A stretch of DNA of 39,549 nt from contig JAMPAW010000002.1 of the NCBI GenBank assembly GCA_023666975.1, positions 1 to 39,549 on the forward strand. Direction: 5' to 3'. Shown piece by piece: positions 16,139-24,803 of this stretch; position 1 is the stretch's first letter; every line of letters begins with the position of its first letter. Below the pieces are notes generated by a model that was given only the letters and a program-made list of their open reading frames with translations, ran no database searches and was not told where the DNA came from. The position numbers were made by a program, and so were the translations under genes. This DNA is from Clostridium sp. (GTDB taxonomy: Bacteria; Bacillota_A; Clostridia; Lachnospirales; Lachnospiraceae).

Positions 16139-18082
16139 TCAGGTTCTGGCATCAAAGGTATATCGCTTAATGCTCCTCTCCGCATTCTCGTCCACAATTT
16201 CATCTACCACCTTATTGATGGATTCCTGTGCCTGCCGCTTTACCACTTCATTGGTCAGTGAAAAACCTCTGTCTGCCAGCTGCTTTGCCAGCTGTCCCAT
16301 ATTATTGGCAACAATATCCACACTCTGTTGGTCATTCAGATAAAATCTGGCATTGACATTAGAACCAGTCAGCGTGACTTTGATATCCGTCATGCCTAAA
16401 TGGTCCATATCCAAATGCAGCATAACGCTGATACCATCTTTTTTCTCCATCAGCTTGCGCTTATCTGCATAGACATACAATTCTGAATTGGCATTCTGAT
16501 TTGATAATTTCAACGGCATCTGTGCATATATCATCTGATTATTCAGCTGTTCCATAAACTGCATATTCTGCCGCATATTCTGAAGGTTTTGATGAAAACC
16601 TTTTGCGTCGCCACCCTTGGCTGCAACTGTATCCTCAAAACCTTTGCTCTGCTTCATTATCCTGTCGTAAAGATCATCAATTTCTTTTGGGTCTTTCATC
16701 TCCTTGGGATTAAGCGCCCAGCTTTTTTTTATCATATCGGAAAACATTTTTTTAAATTCATTGGACTGCAAAAATTCTCTCACCGCCGCGTCACCTGCAT
16801 TCGCACCCGTCAATGCCTGTGTAATGTCTTTGAGAATTTGCTCCGGAGAATCTGCCTGCCTTTGAATATCTGCAATGTCTTCTCTGGAAAGTCCCGCTTT
16901 TTGCAAAATATTGGTAAGGTTTGCCGCTTCTTCTCTGGATAGCCCTGCTTTTTCGGCAAAGCCTGCAAGCTGCTGGTTTCCTACGGCTTCTTTTTGCTCA
17001 CCGGTTTTTAACCCCTGCTCATTGTCTATTGCATCGGTGTCCGTCTGTTTGCCTGCTGGCTTCACGACGGTTCCTTCCGCTTGTTCGGCAGTCTCCTGTG
17101 CTGATATTTTCACCGACTGCCTGTCTGCATTCTGCATTTCTTCTCCAATGGCTTTTCCCCTTGTATCGGCAGTAAGCTTTGCCGCCTGTTCATTACGATT
17201 CTCTTCGGAAACAACTGTCTCCGTCTTTCCGGCAGCCCGCTCACCAATATTCTCATTCTCCACAGCCTGTCGTTCACCAATGTCCTCATTCTCCACAGCC
17301 TGCCCGCCGATATTTTCATTCCCTTCGGCCGCTGCTTCGCCTGTCATCTCCCCTTCAGCATTAGGAGCTGGTATGTCCTGCATAAACATATCCAGTATCT
17401 CTCCTGCCGTCGACAGCAAAACAGAAGCCTGTGTTCCCACAGGAAATGCCTCCGCAAAAGAGGCCATGCTGTCTGCCGCCTGACCGATATCACCACTCAA
17501 CTGATGGCTGTAACTCTGGTAACGCTCATACTGTGCGATATTTGCCTCTGTTACCGGAATATTCATTTTATTAAGGGAAACCAATGTCTGCATCGAGGCT
17601 TCCGGATATTTCATGCTTTGAGATAAAATCCTGACAAGTCCTGCCTTATCCACAGGCATTCCGGCTTCCATCAGTTCCTTTGCCGCAGTAAAATTTTTCT
17701 CTGTCGGAGACAGACCCGCTGCATCCAATGCCTTTTCCAAAACCTGCGTCTGGGCACTATACAGGGAATCAAACAGTGGTTTAATCAAAATCTGACTGGC
17801 ATTGTTTTCTTTCACTGCAAAAAGAAGCTGGTCGCCTACACCCAGACTTACATCACCCTGCAGCCTTGCACTGAGATTTGCCTGATTTTCCAAAGCAATT
17901 GTGACCTTTTCTCCAACAATATCCAGAATCTCTCCGTTAAAGACTGCACCTTCTCTTAATGCCGATATGTCTGCCGAGGGCTGTGTCTGACTAATCTGCT
18001 CTGTTCCTTTGACATTTTCTGACCTTACATTCTCCTGTAAATGTGTATCATATCCACCAAATAACCTTTCTCCTATATGCAT
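16139..18082 (-). CDS. FliK-like hook-length-control family protein (YlqG position)
   Basis: A 647-residue protein. The C-terminal region (about 530-625) matches the Flg_hook domain of FliK: SVMLHLDMDHLGMTDIKVTL, then NNMGQLAKQLADRGFSL. The middle is low-complexity, rich in Gln, Glu, Ala and Asn. It contains an 11-residue tandem repeat (AVENENIGERQ type) and two KAGLSREE/KAGLSRED segments. The N-terminal part (about 40-110) has a small beta-type segment, VFNGEILDIVGEKVTIALEN. It occupies the place of Bacillus ylqG between rnhB and ylqH. Pairing with an FlhB-like switch protein mirrors the FliK-FlhB partnership. The start has GGAGGGGG upstream. Confidence 0.82.
   Translation of the reverse strand: MHIGERLFGGYDTHLQENVRSENVKGTEQISQTQPSADISALREGAVFNGEILDIVGEKVTIALENQANLSARLQGDVSLGVGDQLLFAVKENNASQILIKPLFDSLYSAQTQVLEKALDAAGLSPTEKNFTAAKELMEAGMPVDKAGLVRILSQSMKYPEASMQTLVSLNKMNIPVTEANIAQYERYQSYSHQLSGDIGQAADSMASFAEAFPVGTQASVLLSTAGEILDMFMQDIPAPNAEGEMTGEAAAEGNENIGGQAVENEDIGERQAVENENIGERAAGKTETVVSEENRNEQAAKLTADTRGKAIGEEMQNADRQSVKISAQETAEQAEGTVVKPAGKQTDTDAIDNEQGLKTGEQKEAVGNQQLAGFAEKAGLSREEAANLTNILQKAGLSREDIADIQRQADSPEQILKDITQALTGANAGDAAVREFLQSNEFKKMFSDMIKKSWALNPKEMKDPKEIDDLYDRIMKQSKGFEDTVAAKGGDAKGFHQNLQNMRQNMQFMEQLNNQMIYAQMPLKLSNQNANSELYVYADKRKLMEKKDGISVMLHLDMDHLGMTDIKVTLTGSNVNARFYLNDQQSVDIVANNMGQLAKQLADRGFSLTNEVVKRQAQESINKVVDEIVDENAERSIKRYTFDART
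17242..17323. repeat. 33-base tandem repeat inside the FliK-like gene
   Basis: Two full 33-base units (17242-17274, 17275-17307) and a partial third encode 11-residue repeats with core QAVENE(D/N)IGE. Being a multiple of three, copy number can change without a frameshift. Confidence 0.8.
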
Positions 18083-18103
18083 GACAATCCCCCTCCCATC
18101 TGA

Positions 18104-18179
18104 TATTTAGCTAGTCATGAGCAAAACTCATCATTGTACAACGGATAGTTGAGAAAACAGAGTTTTGCTCATGGCTAAT
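18104..18179. repeat. Long interrupted inverted repeat between rnhB and the FliK-like gene
   Basis: ATGAGCAAAACTC (18117-18129) and GAGTTTTGCTCAT (18160-18172) are perfect 13-bp arms. The outer arms TTAGC (18107-18111) and GCTAA (18174-18178) extend the pairing. The loop is 30 bases. It fills nearly the whole 103-base spacer, has no T-run for termination, and looks like a small repeat element. Confidence 0.8.
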
Positions 18180-18185
18180 ATTCAG

Positions 18186-18938
18186 CTACAGAAAATTACC
18201 GATAAAGGTTCTTCTATGTATATCACACGGACCAAGTTCCTTTAATGCTGCAATATGCTTCGCGCTTCCGTACCCCTTATTCTCCGCAAAACCGTATCCC
18301 GGATATACCTTATCCATATCCACCATATAGGCGTCTCTGGTAACCTTAGCCACAATACTGGCCGCAGCAATCGATACGCTTTTGGCGTCCCCCTTGATAA
18401 TCGGTTCCTGCGGTATCTCCACACCGGGTATTGTCACGGCATCATTTAACAAGATATCCGGCGTCACGGAAAGTTTACCGATAGCCATGCGCATCGCCTC
18501 ATAATTTGCCTGTAGTATATTCTTCTCATCAATGCGCTTTTCATCGGCAAATCCAATTCCGACCGCAACGGCCTTTTCGATAATGATATCATAAAGCTCT
18601 TTTCGCTTCTTCGCTGTAAGCTGTTTGGAATCATTTAAATAGTAAATGTCCTCATCTTTCGGAAGAATCACGGCAGCTGCCACTACCGGTCCTGCCAACG
18701 GACCTCTTCCCACCTCATCTATTCCACATATATATCGGCATTTTTCGTATTTTCGTTCATACTCCTTCATCTCATCGGTGCGCTGCTTTTCCGCCTCAAA
18801 ATTTTCCAGACGCTTTTTGGCGGAAGCCACAAGCTTTATCACTCCCACTCTTTGGTCGTCCTCAAACTGCGGTATCAGCTCCCGAAGGGCATCCAAATCT
18901 GCCGTTTTTAACACTTCCTTAATCTCATTTATCCCCAT
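18186..18938 (-). CDS. rnhB: Ribonuclease HII
   Basis: Cleaves RNA in RNA-DNA hybrids and removes misincorporated ribonucleotides. The catalytic acidic pair is in [19 protein letters not shown], a further Asp in ILLNDAV, and the last motif in [20 protein letters not shown]. The 250 residues include an N-terminal extension of about 65 residues, helical and charged, as in Bacillus RnhB. The start has GAGGAG 8 bases upstream. It follows a signal peptidase gene and precedes the FliK-like gene. Confidence 0.96.
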   Translation of the reverse strand: MGINEIKEVLKTADLDALRELIPQFEDDQRVGVIKLVASAKKRLENFEAEKQRTDEMKEYERKYEKCRYICGIDEVGRGPLAGPVVAAAVILPKDEDIYYLNDSKQLTAKKRKELYDIIIEKAVAVGIGFADEKRIDEKNILQANYEAMRMAIGKLSVTPDILLNDAVTIPGVEIPQEPIIKGDAKSVSIAAASIVAKVTRDAYMVDMDKVYPGYGFAENKGYGSAKHIAALKELGPCDIHRRTFIGNFL

Positions 18939-18971
18939 TCCAAATTCTCCTCATCGCCATTTGTCAAAAAA

Positions 18972-19595
18972 TCAATCAATTTTTCCAAAAGAAGACAATG
19001 GCCATATCCGCAGTACCGCCTTTCCCTTCAAGCGCTCCCGTTCAATATTTCCTACTTCCTCAGTCCGGGAATCTGTGCTGTTATTGCGGTTGTCGCCCAT
19101 AACAAAATATTCGTCATCACCCAAAGTGACACCCTCTCTTGCCCTCCCGATTCGGTTCAGCGCAATCGTCTCATAGCCATAGCTCTCCTGCAGCGGCTTC
19201 TCATTAATATAGATTATCCCGTCCTCGTCAATGCGTACCGTTTCTCCCGGCAAACCGATAATGCGCTTGATATAATAAGTCTCCTCATCGTCTACCGGAA
19301 AAATCACAATGTCAAAACGCTCCGGTTCTCCCAGAAGATAGGATATTCTGCTGACAATCAAATTATCTCCGTCACTCAATGTATCATACATCGAATCGCC
19401 GTCGACAACGGTTCTGTTCCCCACATAGTTAACCGTCACCCATACTAAAGCAAAAACAAAGAGAATATAAATCACCGTTTCCAGTATTTCCTTTTTTAAA
19501 TTTACCGGCTGCTCTTGTTCCTCTTCTCTTTTTTCCTCATCGCCTTTTTTCTTTTCCGCCTCTTCCTGCTTCTTCTCAGTCCTGTCCTTTTTCAT
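18972..19595 (-). CDS. lepB: Type I signal peptidase (third copy)
   Basis: Membrane-anchored Ser-Lys protease that removes signal peptides outside the membrane. Nucleophile Ser68 is in VDGDSMYDTL and base Lys110 in YYIKRIIGLPGE. The late motif VMGDNRNNSTDSR is present. It has a highly charged cytoplasmic N-terminus (about 1-35, Lys/Glu repeats), then a single transmembrane helix (about 38-58). The start has AGGAG upstream. It is close in sequence to the neighbouring copy at 19612-20172, suggesting tandem duplication. Confidence 0.95.
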   Translation of the reverse strand: MKKDRTEKKQEEAEKKKGDEEKREEEQEQPVNLKKEILETVIYILFVFALVWVTVNYVGNRTVVDGDSMYDTLSDGDNLIVSRISYLLGEPERFDIVIFPVDDEETYYIKRIIGLPGETVRIDEDGIIYINEKPLQESYGYETIALNRIGRAREGVTLGDDEYFVMGDNRNNSTDSRTEEVGNIERERLKGKAVLRIWPLSSFGKID

Positions 19596-19611
19596 CTCGT
19601 TTCTCCTAATC

Positions 19612-20172
19612 CTATTCTATCTTACCAAATTTACCCAACGGCCAAATTCGGATTGCCGCTTTTCCCTTCAGTTCATCACGCCGGATATTTCCTACCTCCT
19701 CGAACCGGGAGTCCTTGCTGTCATTGCGGTTATCCCCGATAACAAAGTATTCGTCCTCTCCGAGAATGATATCCTTTCCGGCTCTGCCAATCATACTCGG
19801 TTTTATCGTCTCCAGACCGTAATCCTCATCAAGAGGCGTTCCGTTTACATAGATAACCCCTTCCTCATCAATTCTGATTTTTTCACCCGGCAGACCGATG
19901 ATCCTCTTTATATAGTACACCTTGCTGTCCTGATAGGGAAACACCACAATGTCAAATCGCTCCGGGTCTTTTAAATGATAGGACAACTTATCAATCCAAA
20001 GATTATCCCCATCTTCTAAAGTATTGTTCATCGAATCTCCACTTACCGTTGTGCGCTGTCCAACAAAGGTAATAATCACCCATATTGCAAACACCAGAAA
20101 CGCTATATAAATCAACATTCCGATTATCTCTCTTATAATACTCACATCTTCTTCCTTGATTTTCTTAGCCAT
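19612..20172 (-). CDS. lepB: Type I signal peptidase (second copy)
   Basis: A 186-residue signal peptidase with one N-terminal transmembrane helix (about 17-38). Ser47 is in VSGDSMNNTL, Lys89 in YYIKRIIGLPGE, and VIGDNRNDSKDSR is the conserved late motif. The ATG at 20172 has AAGGAG 9 bases upstream. An in-frame start at 20217 would add 15 poorly conserved residues and place that site inside the gene. It lies 55 bases after rbgA and 16 bases before the third copy. Both end in a similar RIWPL..FGKI tail. Confidence 0.94.
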   Translation of the reverse strand: MAKKIKEEDVSIIREIIGMLIYIAFLVFAIWVIITFVGQRTTVSGDSMNNTLEDGDNLWIDKLSYHLKDPERFDIVVFPYQDSKVYYIKRIIGLPGEKIRIDEEGVIYVNGTPLDEDYGLETIKPSMIGRAGKDIILGEDEYFVIGDNRNDSKDSRFEEVGNIRRDELKGKAAIRIWPLGKFGKIE

Positions 20173-20227
20173 ATCTGTCAACTCCTTATCCTTCAGGCGG
20201 CAAACCGCCAGAGGCAAATCAAAACCC

Positions 20228-21070
20228 TTACTGCGGCCGTTCTACAGAAATTCTGCCCAATTTGCCGTTTCTAAATTCCTCTAACAGTATACCTGAAGCC
20301 TTTTCGTAATCTAATTCCTGTCCCTTCAGCAGACAGCCGCGGTTCCGGGCGATATCCGCTAAGACTTCACCGGGCTTTGACTCTTCATCTGCCTGGTATC
20401 GCTGCGCCAGAGTACCCGGATAACTTTTGCTTAAAAAATCAATCAATCGACAGGCAAGCTCCGTTCTCTGTAAAATTTCATCATTGATAGAGCCGATAAA
20501 TGCCAGATGTTCTCCGACCAGCTCATCTTCAAACTTCGGCCACAAAATTCCCGGTGTGTCGAGCAATTCCACATTTTTATTGATTTTAATCCACTGTTTT
20601 CCCTTCGTCACTCCCGGCTTATTGCCAACCTTCGTACATGCCTTTTTGGCATAGGAATTAATAAACGTGGATTTACCCACATTCGGAATACCTACAATCA
20701 TTGCCCGAATCGGTCTGTTCATAATACCGCGTTTTCTGTCCCTCTCCGTCTTCTCCTTGCAGATTTCCTGAATCTGGGCTGTGATCGATTTCATTCCCTG
20801 CCCGGACCTGGCATTGATTGTCATCACGGTTATTCCCTTTTCCTTGAAATAGTTTTCCCATTGTCCGTTGATTTCCGCATCGGCCAAATCACATTTATTC
20901 AGCAAAACCAGCCGAAATTTATTATTTGCCAGCGAATCGATATCCGGATTGCGGCTGGACAGAGGAATACGGGCGTCTAACAGTTCCACCACAATATCAA
21001 TTAATTTGATATTTTCCTGCATCATTCGTTTTGCTTTTGTCATATGACCGGGATACCATTGAATATTCAT
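20228..21070 (-). CDS. rbgA: Ribosome biogenesis GTPase RbgA (YlqF)
   Basis: A circularly permuted GTPase that acts late in 50S subunit assembly. The permuted motif order is visible: G4 NKCD (58-61) precedes G1 GIPNVGKST (128-136) and G3 DTPG (171-174). The N-terminal WYPGHMTKAKR signature is typical. A C-terminal helical domain of about 100 residues follows. The start has GAGGAGAG upstream. In Bacillus it lies between rplS and rnhB; here the same order holds with three signal peptidase genes inserted around it. Confidence 0.96.
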   Translation of the reverse strand: MNIQWYPGHMTKAKRMMQENIKLIDIVVELLDARIPLSSRNPDIDSLANNKFRLVLLNKCDLADAEINGQWENYFKEKGITVMTINARSGQGMKSITAQIQEICKEKTERDRKRGIMNRPIRAMIVGIPNVGKSTFINSYAKKACTKVGNKPGVTKGKQWIKINKNVELLDTPGILWPKFEDELVGEHLAFIGSINDEILQRTELACRLIDFLSKSYPGTLAQRYQADEESKPGEVLADIARNRGCLLKGQELDYEKASGILLEEFRNGKLGRISVERPQ

Positions 21071-21081
21071 TATTCTCTCCT

Positions 21082-21666
21082 CTATTTTACAAATCCAAAT
21101 TCACTTCTGGGGGAAATGCGGAAAAAGACCCTGCCGCTGATTTCCTTTTCCGATATATTTCCGATGTTAACGTATCGTGAGTCCTCGCTGTTATTGCAGT
21201 TATCTCCCATAACAAAATATTCCCCCTCGCCGAGCAAAATCTCCTCCACGGCCAGACCCTCTGTCATAATCAGGTCCTCAAAGGGAAGATTGGTCAGGGC
21301 ACTGCCATTAATAAAAACATGTCCGTTCTTTATCTGTATCGTCTCTCCCGGCAAACCGATAATGCGCTTAATATTAAAATATCCGTCATTTTCCTCCTTT
21401 AATTTGAAGGCAACAATATCATACCGCTCCGGACTGCCAAAGGTATAAGCACTTTTATTGAGCAGCACAATGTCCTGGTTATCCAGTGCCGGATTCATGC
21501 TTCTGCCCGTCACCGTTACCGTCTGTATGCCAAAGGTTACAATGCTATATGCGAGAATCATCACAATTAGTATGGAAAGTGCCCATTGGCCAACCTCGGA
21601 CAAAAAATCCTTTACATCAAATTCTTTTCGGTCATAGCTGCTCCGGTATCTCCTCCGACGTCTCAT
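21082..21666 (-). CDS. lepB: Type I signal peptidase (first copy)
   Basis: A 194-residue signal peptidase with an Arg-rich N-terminus and one transmembrane helix (about 27-48). Ser56 is in VTGRSMNPAL and Lys100 in FNIKRIIGLPGE. The conserved MGDNR motif reads MGDNCNNSEDSR, with Cys in place of Arg. The pre-nucleophile segment TGRSM also differs from the GDSM of the other two copies. It is therefore more diverged and could prefer other substrates. GGAGG lies upstream, and rbgA follows after 11 bases. Confidence 0.94.
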   Translation of the reverse strand: MRRRRRYRSSYDRKEFDVKDFLSEVGQWALSILIVMILAYSIVTFGIQTVTVTGRSMNPALDNQDIVLLNKSAYTFGSPERYDIVAFKLKEENDGYFNIKRIIGLPGETIQIKNGHVFINGSALTNLPFEDLIMTEGLAVEEILLGEGEYFVMGDNCNNSEDSRYVNIGNISEKEISGRVFFRISPRSEFGFVK

Positions 21667-21732
21667 GTGTCCTCCTTTATCCTGTCAGCATTTTGAAAAT
21701 GTATTGTTCAGCACCACAATAATAGTAGTAAA

Positions 21733-21760
21733 GGCTAGAGTAAGTCTAATTACTCCAGCC
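21733..21760 (-). terminator. Terminator after rplS
   Basis: Minus strand GGCTGGAGTAA pairs with TTACTCTAGCC (one G-T pair) around a 6-base loop, followed by TTTACTACTATTATT. The tail is T-rich but interrupted, so some readthrough into lepB is likely. Confidence 0.6.
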
Positions 21761-21775
21761 CCTTCATTCCAAAGA

Positions 21776-22123
21776 TTATTTTACTAATTCTTTTACCTTT
21801 GCTGCCTTTCCTACTCTGTCACGCAGATAGTACAATTTGGCACGTCTGACTTTACCACGTCTGACAACCTCAATCTTCTCAACAATCGGAGAATGTAACG
21901 GCCATGTCTTTTCTACACCGACACCATTTGAATTCTTGCGAACGGTAAAGGTCTCGCGGCTGCTTCCTCCCTGACGCTTAATCACAATACCTTCAAACAC
22001 CTGAATTCTCTCTCTGTTTCCCTCTTTTACCTTAGCAGAAACCTTAACGGTATCGCCTACGTTAAATTCAGGAACCTCCGCCTTCATCTGGGCAGCTTCA
22101 ATGTTTTTAATAATATCGTTCAT
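21776..22123 (-). CDS. rplS: 50S ribosomal protein L19
   Basis: A 115-residue ribosomal protein at the 30S-50S interface. Typical segments are [40 protein letters not shown] and the basic C-terminus [20 protein letters not shown]. The ATG at 22123 has AAGGAGG 6 bases upstream. A longer frame to 22231 lies within the leader and has no family similarity. It has its own promoter and leader, separating it from trmD and the unknown membrane protein upstream. Confidence 0.97.
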   Translation of the reverse strand: MNDIIKNIEAAQMKAEVPEFNVGDTVKVSAKVKEGNRERIQVFEGIVIKRQGGSSRETFTVRKNSNGVGVEKTWPLHSPIVEKIEVVRRGKVRRAKLYYLRDRVGKAAKVKELVK

Positions 22124-22228
22124 CACGAACCTCCTTAGAATATAAAACGTTCTTGCAGGATATTTTACGGGTAACCTGCAGAGGACCATCTCATGATTAT
22201 GTGCATTGCTCTTCGCAAATTCACAACT
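22124..22228 (-). promoter_or_regulatory. Candidate L19 leader (rplS 5' UTR)
   Basis: About 100 bases between the predicted start point and rplS. It contains a stem TGCAGG/CCTGCA enclosing TTACCCGTAAAATAT, preceded by a GAGATGGTCCTC segment. Autoregulatory L19 leaders are known upstream of rplS in Firmicutes. Position and a conserved-looking hairpin fit, but I could not compare it with a covariance model. Confidence 0.5.
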
Positions 22229-22233
22229 CATTT

Positions 22234-22262
22234 AATGTAACACACCTTATCCGAAAAAGCAA
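22234..22262 (-). promoter_or_regulatory. rplS promoter
   Basis: Minus strand TTGCTT (22262-22257), 17-base spacer, TACATT (22239-22234), with TG two bases before the -10 box. Confidence 0.6.
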
Positions 22263-22316
22263 GTAAAAATACATGATTTATTTGAAAATTTCCCCGTATT
22301 GCGGTACTTTATCCCT

Positions 22317-23429
22317 TTAAAATACGATTTCCTGCTTTTTGCGCTTAATCTCTTCCAGCTCACGCTTATTTTGTTCAATCATCTCAAGCAGCTCCTGCCG
22401 TTTATTGCGCACGGGAACCATATCATTGCAAAACGCATACTCCGCCACCAGCTTGCTGTCATGCTCTACCAGATAAAGCAGTATCGGCCGCATACATTTG
22501 CGCTCAAAGTAAAAAACATAGCTCAAGCTAAAGCTTACGCAGAGCACGCTGGTAATCAACGACAGCATTCCGGAAAATGCACTCTGTACAATGGCAATGA
22601 GCACATAGACAATGATGGCAATCAAAAGCTGCGTCTTAATTGTCTGAATATTGTCATCAATCTCCACGATTTCCTTATTGGTCTTTTCTACTCTCGCCTC
22701 AAGCTCCAGCAGCTTGCCCTGAATATAGATTTCTTCATTGCAGTAATACTCATGGAGCATAAGGGCATCCTGACTTCCCACACTCTCTGCCTTCAGTGAA
22801 AATCCTCCTGCAACCTCCGAAGCGCTGTCCTCCTTTTCCGCAGCAGGTTTTCCCTGCCCCACACGCTTTGCTGCACTCTCCGCCGCTCTCTGCTCCTCCA
22901 TAAACTGCTTCTGCTCCGCCGCAAGCTCAACAAGCTTCCTATCCAGTGCGGCAATCTGCCCCTCCAGCAGTTCAATTTTTTCCTTTGAACGTATCTCGTC
23001 ATTCTGGAAAGTGTTAATATCATGCTTTGCCGCATAGCGCAAAGCCCGCTCATCGTTGACACTGATGCGCAAAAGCGTCAGCATATGAAGCTCCATGATG
23101 ATAAATTTCACATCGGCATAACCGCCAAAAACAAGTACGAGTGCGGCCAAAATCAAAGCTGTATTGCCGCTTGCAAATTCAGAATCCACCACTGCCTTTG
23201 TCAGCATCACAAAAGACACCACTACTGCTAAGCTCAAAAGAATGACCAGCGGCAAATGGGAAAAGAAGCGTTCCCTGATAAGCTCTTTTCTCTGCGGAAT
23301 ATAACGCTGATGAAATTTTTCTGTATCCAGTTCTAATTCCAGACGTTCCTTTTCCGACTTGCAGGAATATATCTTTTCTGCAATTTCCACCAGTTTGGGC
23401 TTTTCATACCCGAATCCACCCATTTCCAT
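22317..23429 (-). CDS. Unidentified four-helix membrane protein with coiled coils
   Basis: I do not recognise this 370-residue protein. It has two pairs of predicted transmembrane helices (about 59-77 and 91-110; 268-285 and 287-307). Between them lies a charged, Glu/Gln-rich helical region with coiled-coil character (142-190 and 233-265). The C-terminal helix (345-368) is also highly charged. The central linker (190-225) is Ala/Glu/Lys-rich. Both termini and the central region are probably on the same side, likely cytoplasmic. The start at 23429 has GAGGTG 5 bases upstream. It sits between trmD and rplS, genes that are usually adjacent, and the rplS promoter follows it. Confidence 0.8.
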   Translation of the reverse strand: MEMGGFGYEKPKLVEIAEKIYSCKSEKERLELELDTEKFHQRYIPQRKELIRERFFSHLPLVILLSLAVVVSFVMLTKAVVDSEFASGNTALILAALVLVFGGYADVKFIIMELHMLTLLRISVNDERALRYAAKHDINTFQNDEIRSKEKIELLEGQIAALDRKLVELAAEQKQFMEEQRAAESAAKRVGQGKPAAEKEDSASEVAGGFSLKAESVGSQDALMLHEYYCNEEIYIQGKLLELEARVEKTNKEIVEIDDNIQTIKTQLLIAIIVYVLIAIVQSAFSGMLSLITSVLCVSFSLSYVFYFERKCMRPILLYLVEHDSKLVAEYAFCNDMVPVRNKRQELLEMIEQNKRELEEIKRKKQEIVF

Positions 23430-23464
23430 TCTATCACCTCATTCTCCGCTATCCGCAGCAGCAT

Positions 23465-24244
23465 TCAATCCTGCGCATGCCCCGATTCCCCGTCAAGTAA
23501 ATCCGGTCTTCTTTCTCTTGTTCTCTTGATTGACTGCTCCCGCCGCCAGTCTTCAATCCTCTGGTGATGACCGCTCAGCAGCACCTCCGGAACGCTTTTT
23601 TCCATAAACCGTTCCGGTCTGGTATACTGCGGATATTCCAGCAGATTGTCATGGAAAGTTTCAAACTCCGCACTGGCATCATTGTTCAGCACTCCCGGTA
23701 CAAGCCGTGAAACGGCATCTACCACTACCATAGCAGGCAGCTCCCCGCCTGTCAACACATAATCTCCAATGGAGAGGTTATCTGTCACAATCATTTCCAA
23801 AACCCGTTCGTCAACTCCCTCATAATGACCGCATAGCAGTATCAAATCCTCCTCCTTGGCCAGTTCACGGGCTATGGACTGATTAAACACTCTGCCCTGC
23901 GGTGTCATATAAACCACTCTGGGCTGTCTTTGTTCCGTCCCCGCTTCTGCCCGATTGTTTTCTTCTGTTACCAGCAGATTACGGTTGTCTTCCCTTTTTT
24001 TGCGCTGTTCGATTTCCGACACCACATGCTGCCACGTCCGATAAACCGGTCCCGCCTGCATGACCATGCCCGCGCCACCCCCGTAAGGATAATCGTCTAC
24101 CTGTCCGTGCTTATTATCAGCAAAATCGCGTATATTAACGGCTTCCACAGAAATATAACCGTTCTTTATCCCCCGTCCGATAACGGAGGTAGAAAGCCCC
24201 TCGATGACCATCTCCGGAAATAATGTCATGATATGAAAATACAT
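23465..24244 (-). CDS. trmD: tRNA (guanine-N1)-methyltransferase
   Basis: Makes m1G37 in tRNAs, preventing +1 frameshifts. This is a SPOUT knot enzyme: [13 protein letters not shown] and [15 protein letters not shown] form the SAM-binding knot, [11 protein letters not shown] is the N-terminal motif, and [10 protein letters not shown] follows in the C-terminal part. At 259 residues it carries about 25 extra residues (roughly 80-110, rich in Glu, Arg, Asn) before the [11 protein letters not shown] strand. Start has GGAGG 9 bases upstream. It follows rimM by 16 bases, as usual. Confidence 0.96.
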   Translation of the reverse strand: MYFHIMTLFPEMVIEGLSTSVIGRGIKNGYISVEAVNIRDFADNKHGQVDDYPYGGGAGMVMQAGPVYRTWQHVVSEIEQRKKREDNRNLLVTEENNRAEAGTEQRQPRVVYMTPQGRVFNQSIARELAKEEDLILLCGHYEGVDERVLEMIVTDNLSIGDYVLTGGELPAMVVVDAVSRLVPGVLNNDASAEFETFHDNLLEYPQYTRPERFMEKSVPEVLLSGHHQRIEDWRREQSIKRTRERRPDLLDGESGHAQD

Positions 24245-24260
24245 AAGGTATGTCCTCCGT

Positions 24261-24773
24261 CTATTCTTCCATTCCCTTCATCAACCGCACGGTAATCCTT
24301 CCGGCCTCCATGTCGACATTCAAAATACAGTCCTTAATCGCCGGCAGCAGCCATTCTTTACCTTCTGTACCATTTACAACATAGACGTCATTTGCACCTG
24401 TAGAAAGAATCTCGGTCAGACGGCCTAACAGACTGCCGTCTTCCCTGACCACCTCGGCACCGATTAAATCCGCGATAAAATATTCATCTGCTTCCAGCTT
24501 TACCGCATGCTCCCTGTCCACAAAGAGCTTACATTTCTTATATCTCTCAACATCGTTGATGTTCTCTATCCCTTCAAACCGCAATATCACCATATTTTTG
24601 AAAAAGCGGCAGCCGTCTGCCATAACCGGGAGCATTTTCCCCTCGTATTCAATATAGCACTCCTTAAGCTTCTTAAACCGGTTATTGTCATCTGTAGTGG
24701 GAAATACTTTTACCTCGCCTTTTATTCCGTGCGTAGATGTAATTACGCCGATCTGCAACAAATTCTCTTCCAT
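24261..24773 (-). CDS. rimM: 16S rRNA processing protein RimM
   Basis: A 30S maturation factor that binds S19 and helps the 3' domain mature. The N-terminal beta-barrel begins with [20 protein letters not shown]. The C-terminal PRC barrel includes [20 protein letters not shown] and [14 protein letters not shown]. At 170 residues the length is normal. The only ATG available is 12 bases after GGAGGAG, which is rather far. It is preceded by a long hairpin in the khpA-rimM gap that could tune expression. Confidence 0.95.
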   Translation of the reverse strand: MEENLLQIGVITSTHGIKGEVKVFPTTDDNNRFKKLKECYIEYEGKMLPVMADGCRFFKNMVILRFEGIENINDVERYKKCKLFVDREHAVKLEADEYFIADLIGAEVVREDGSLLGRLTEILSTGANDVYVVNGTEGKEWLLPAIKDCILNVDMEAGRITVRLMKGMEE

Positions 24774-24803
24774 TACGCTATTCGTCTCCTCCGTAAAAAC
24801 ATA

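Noticed and set aside
17242..17323. Regularly spaced repeats as a CRISPR array
   Set aside because: Contiguous 33-base in-frame units within a coding region with no spacers.
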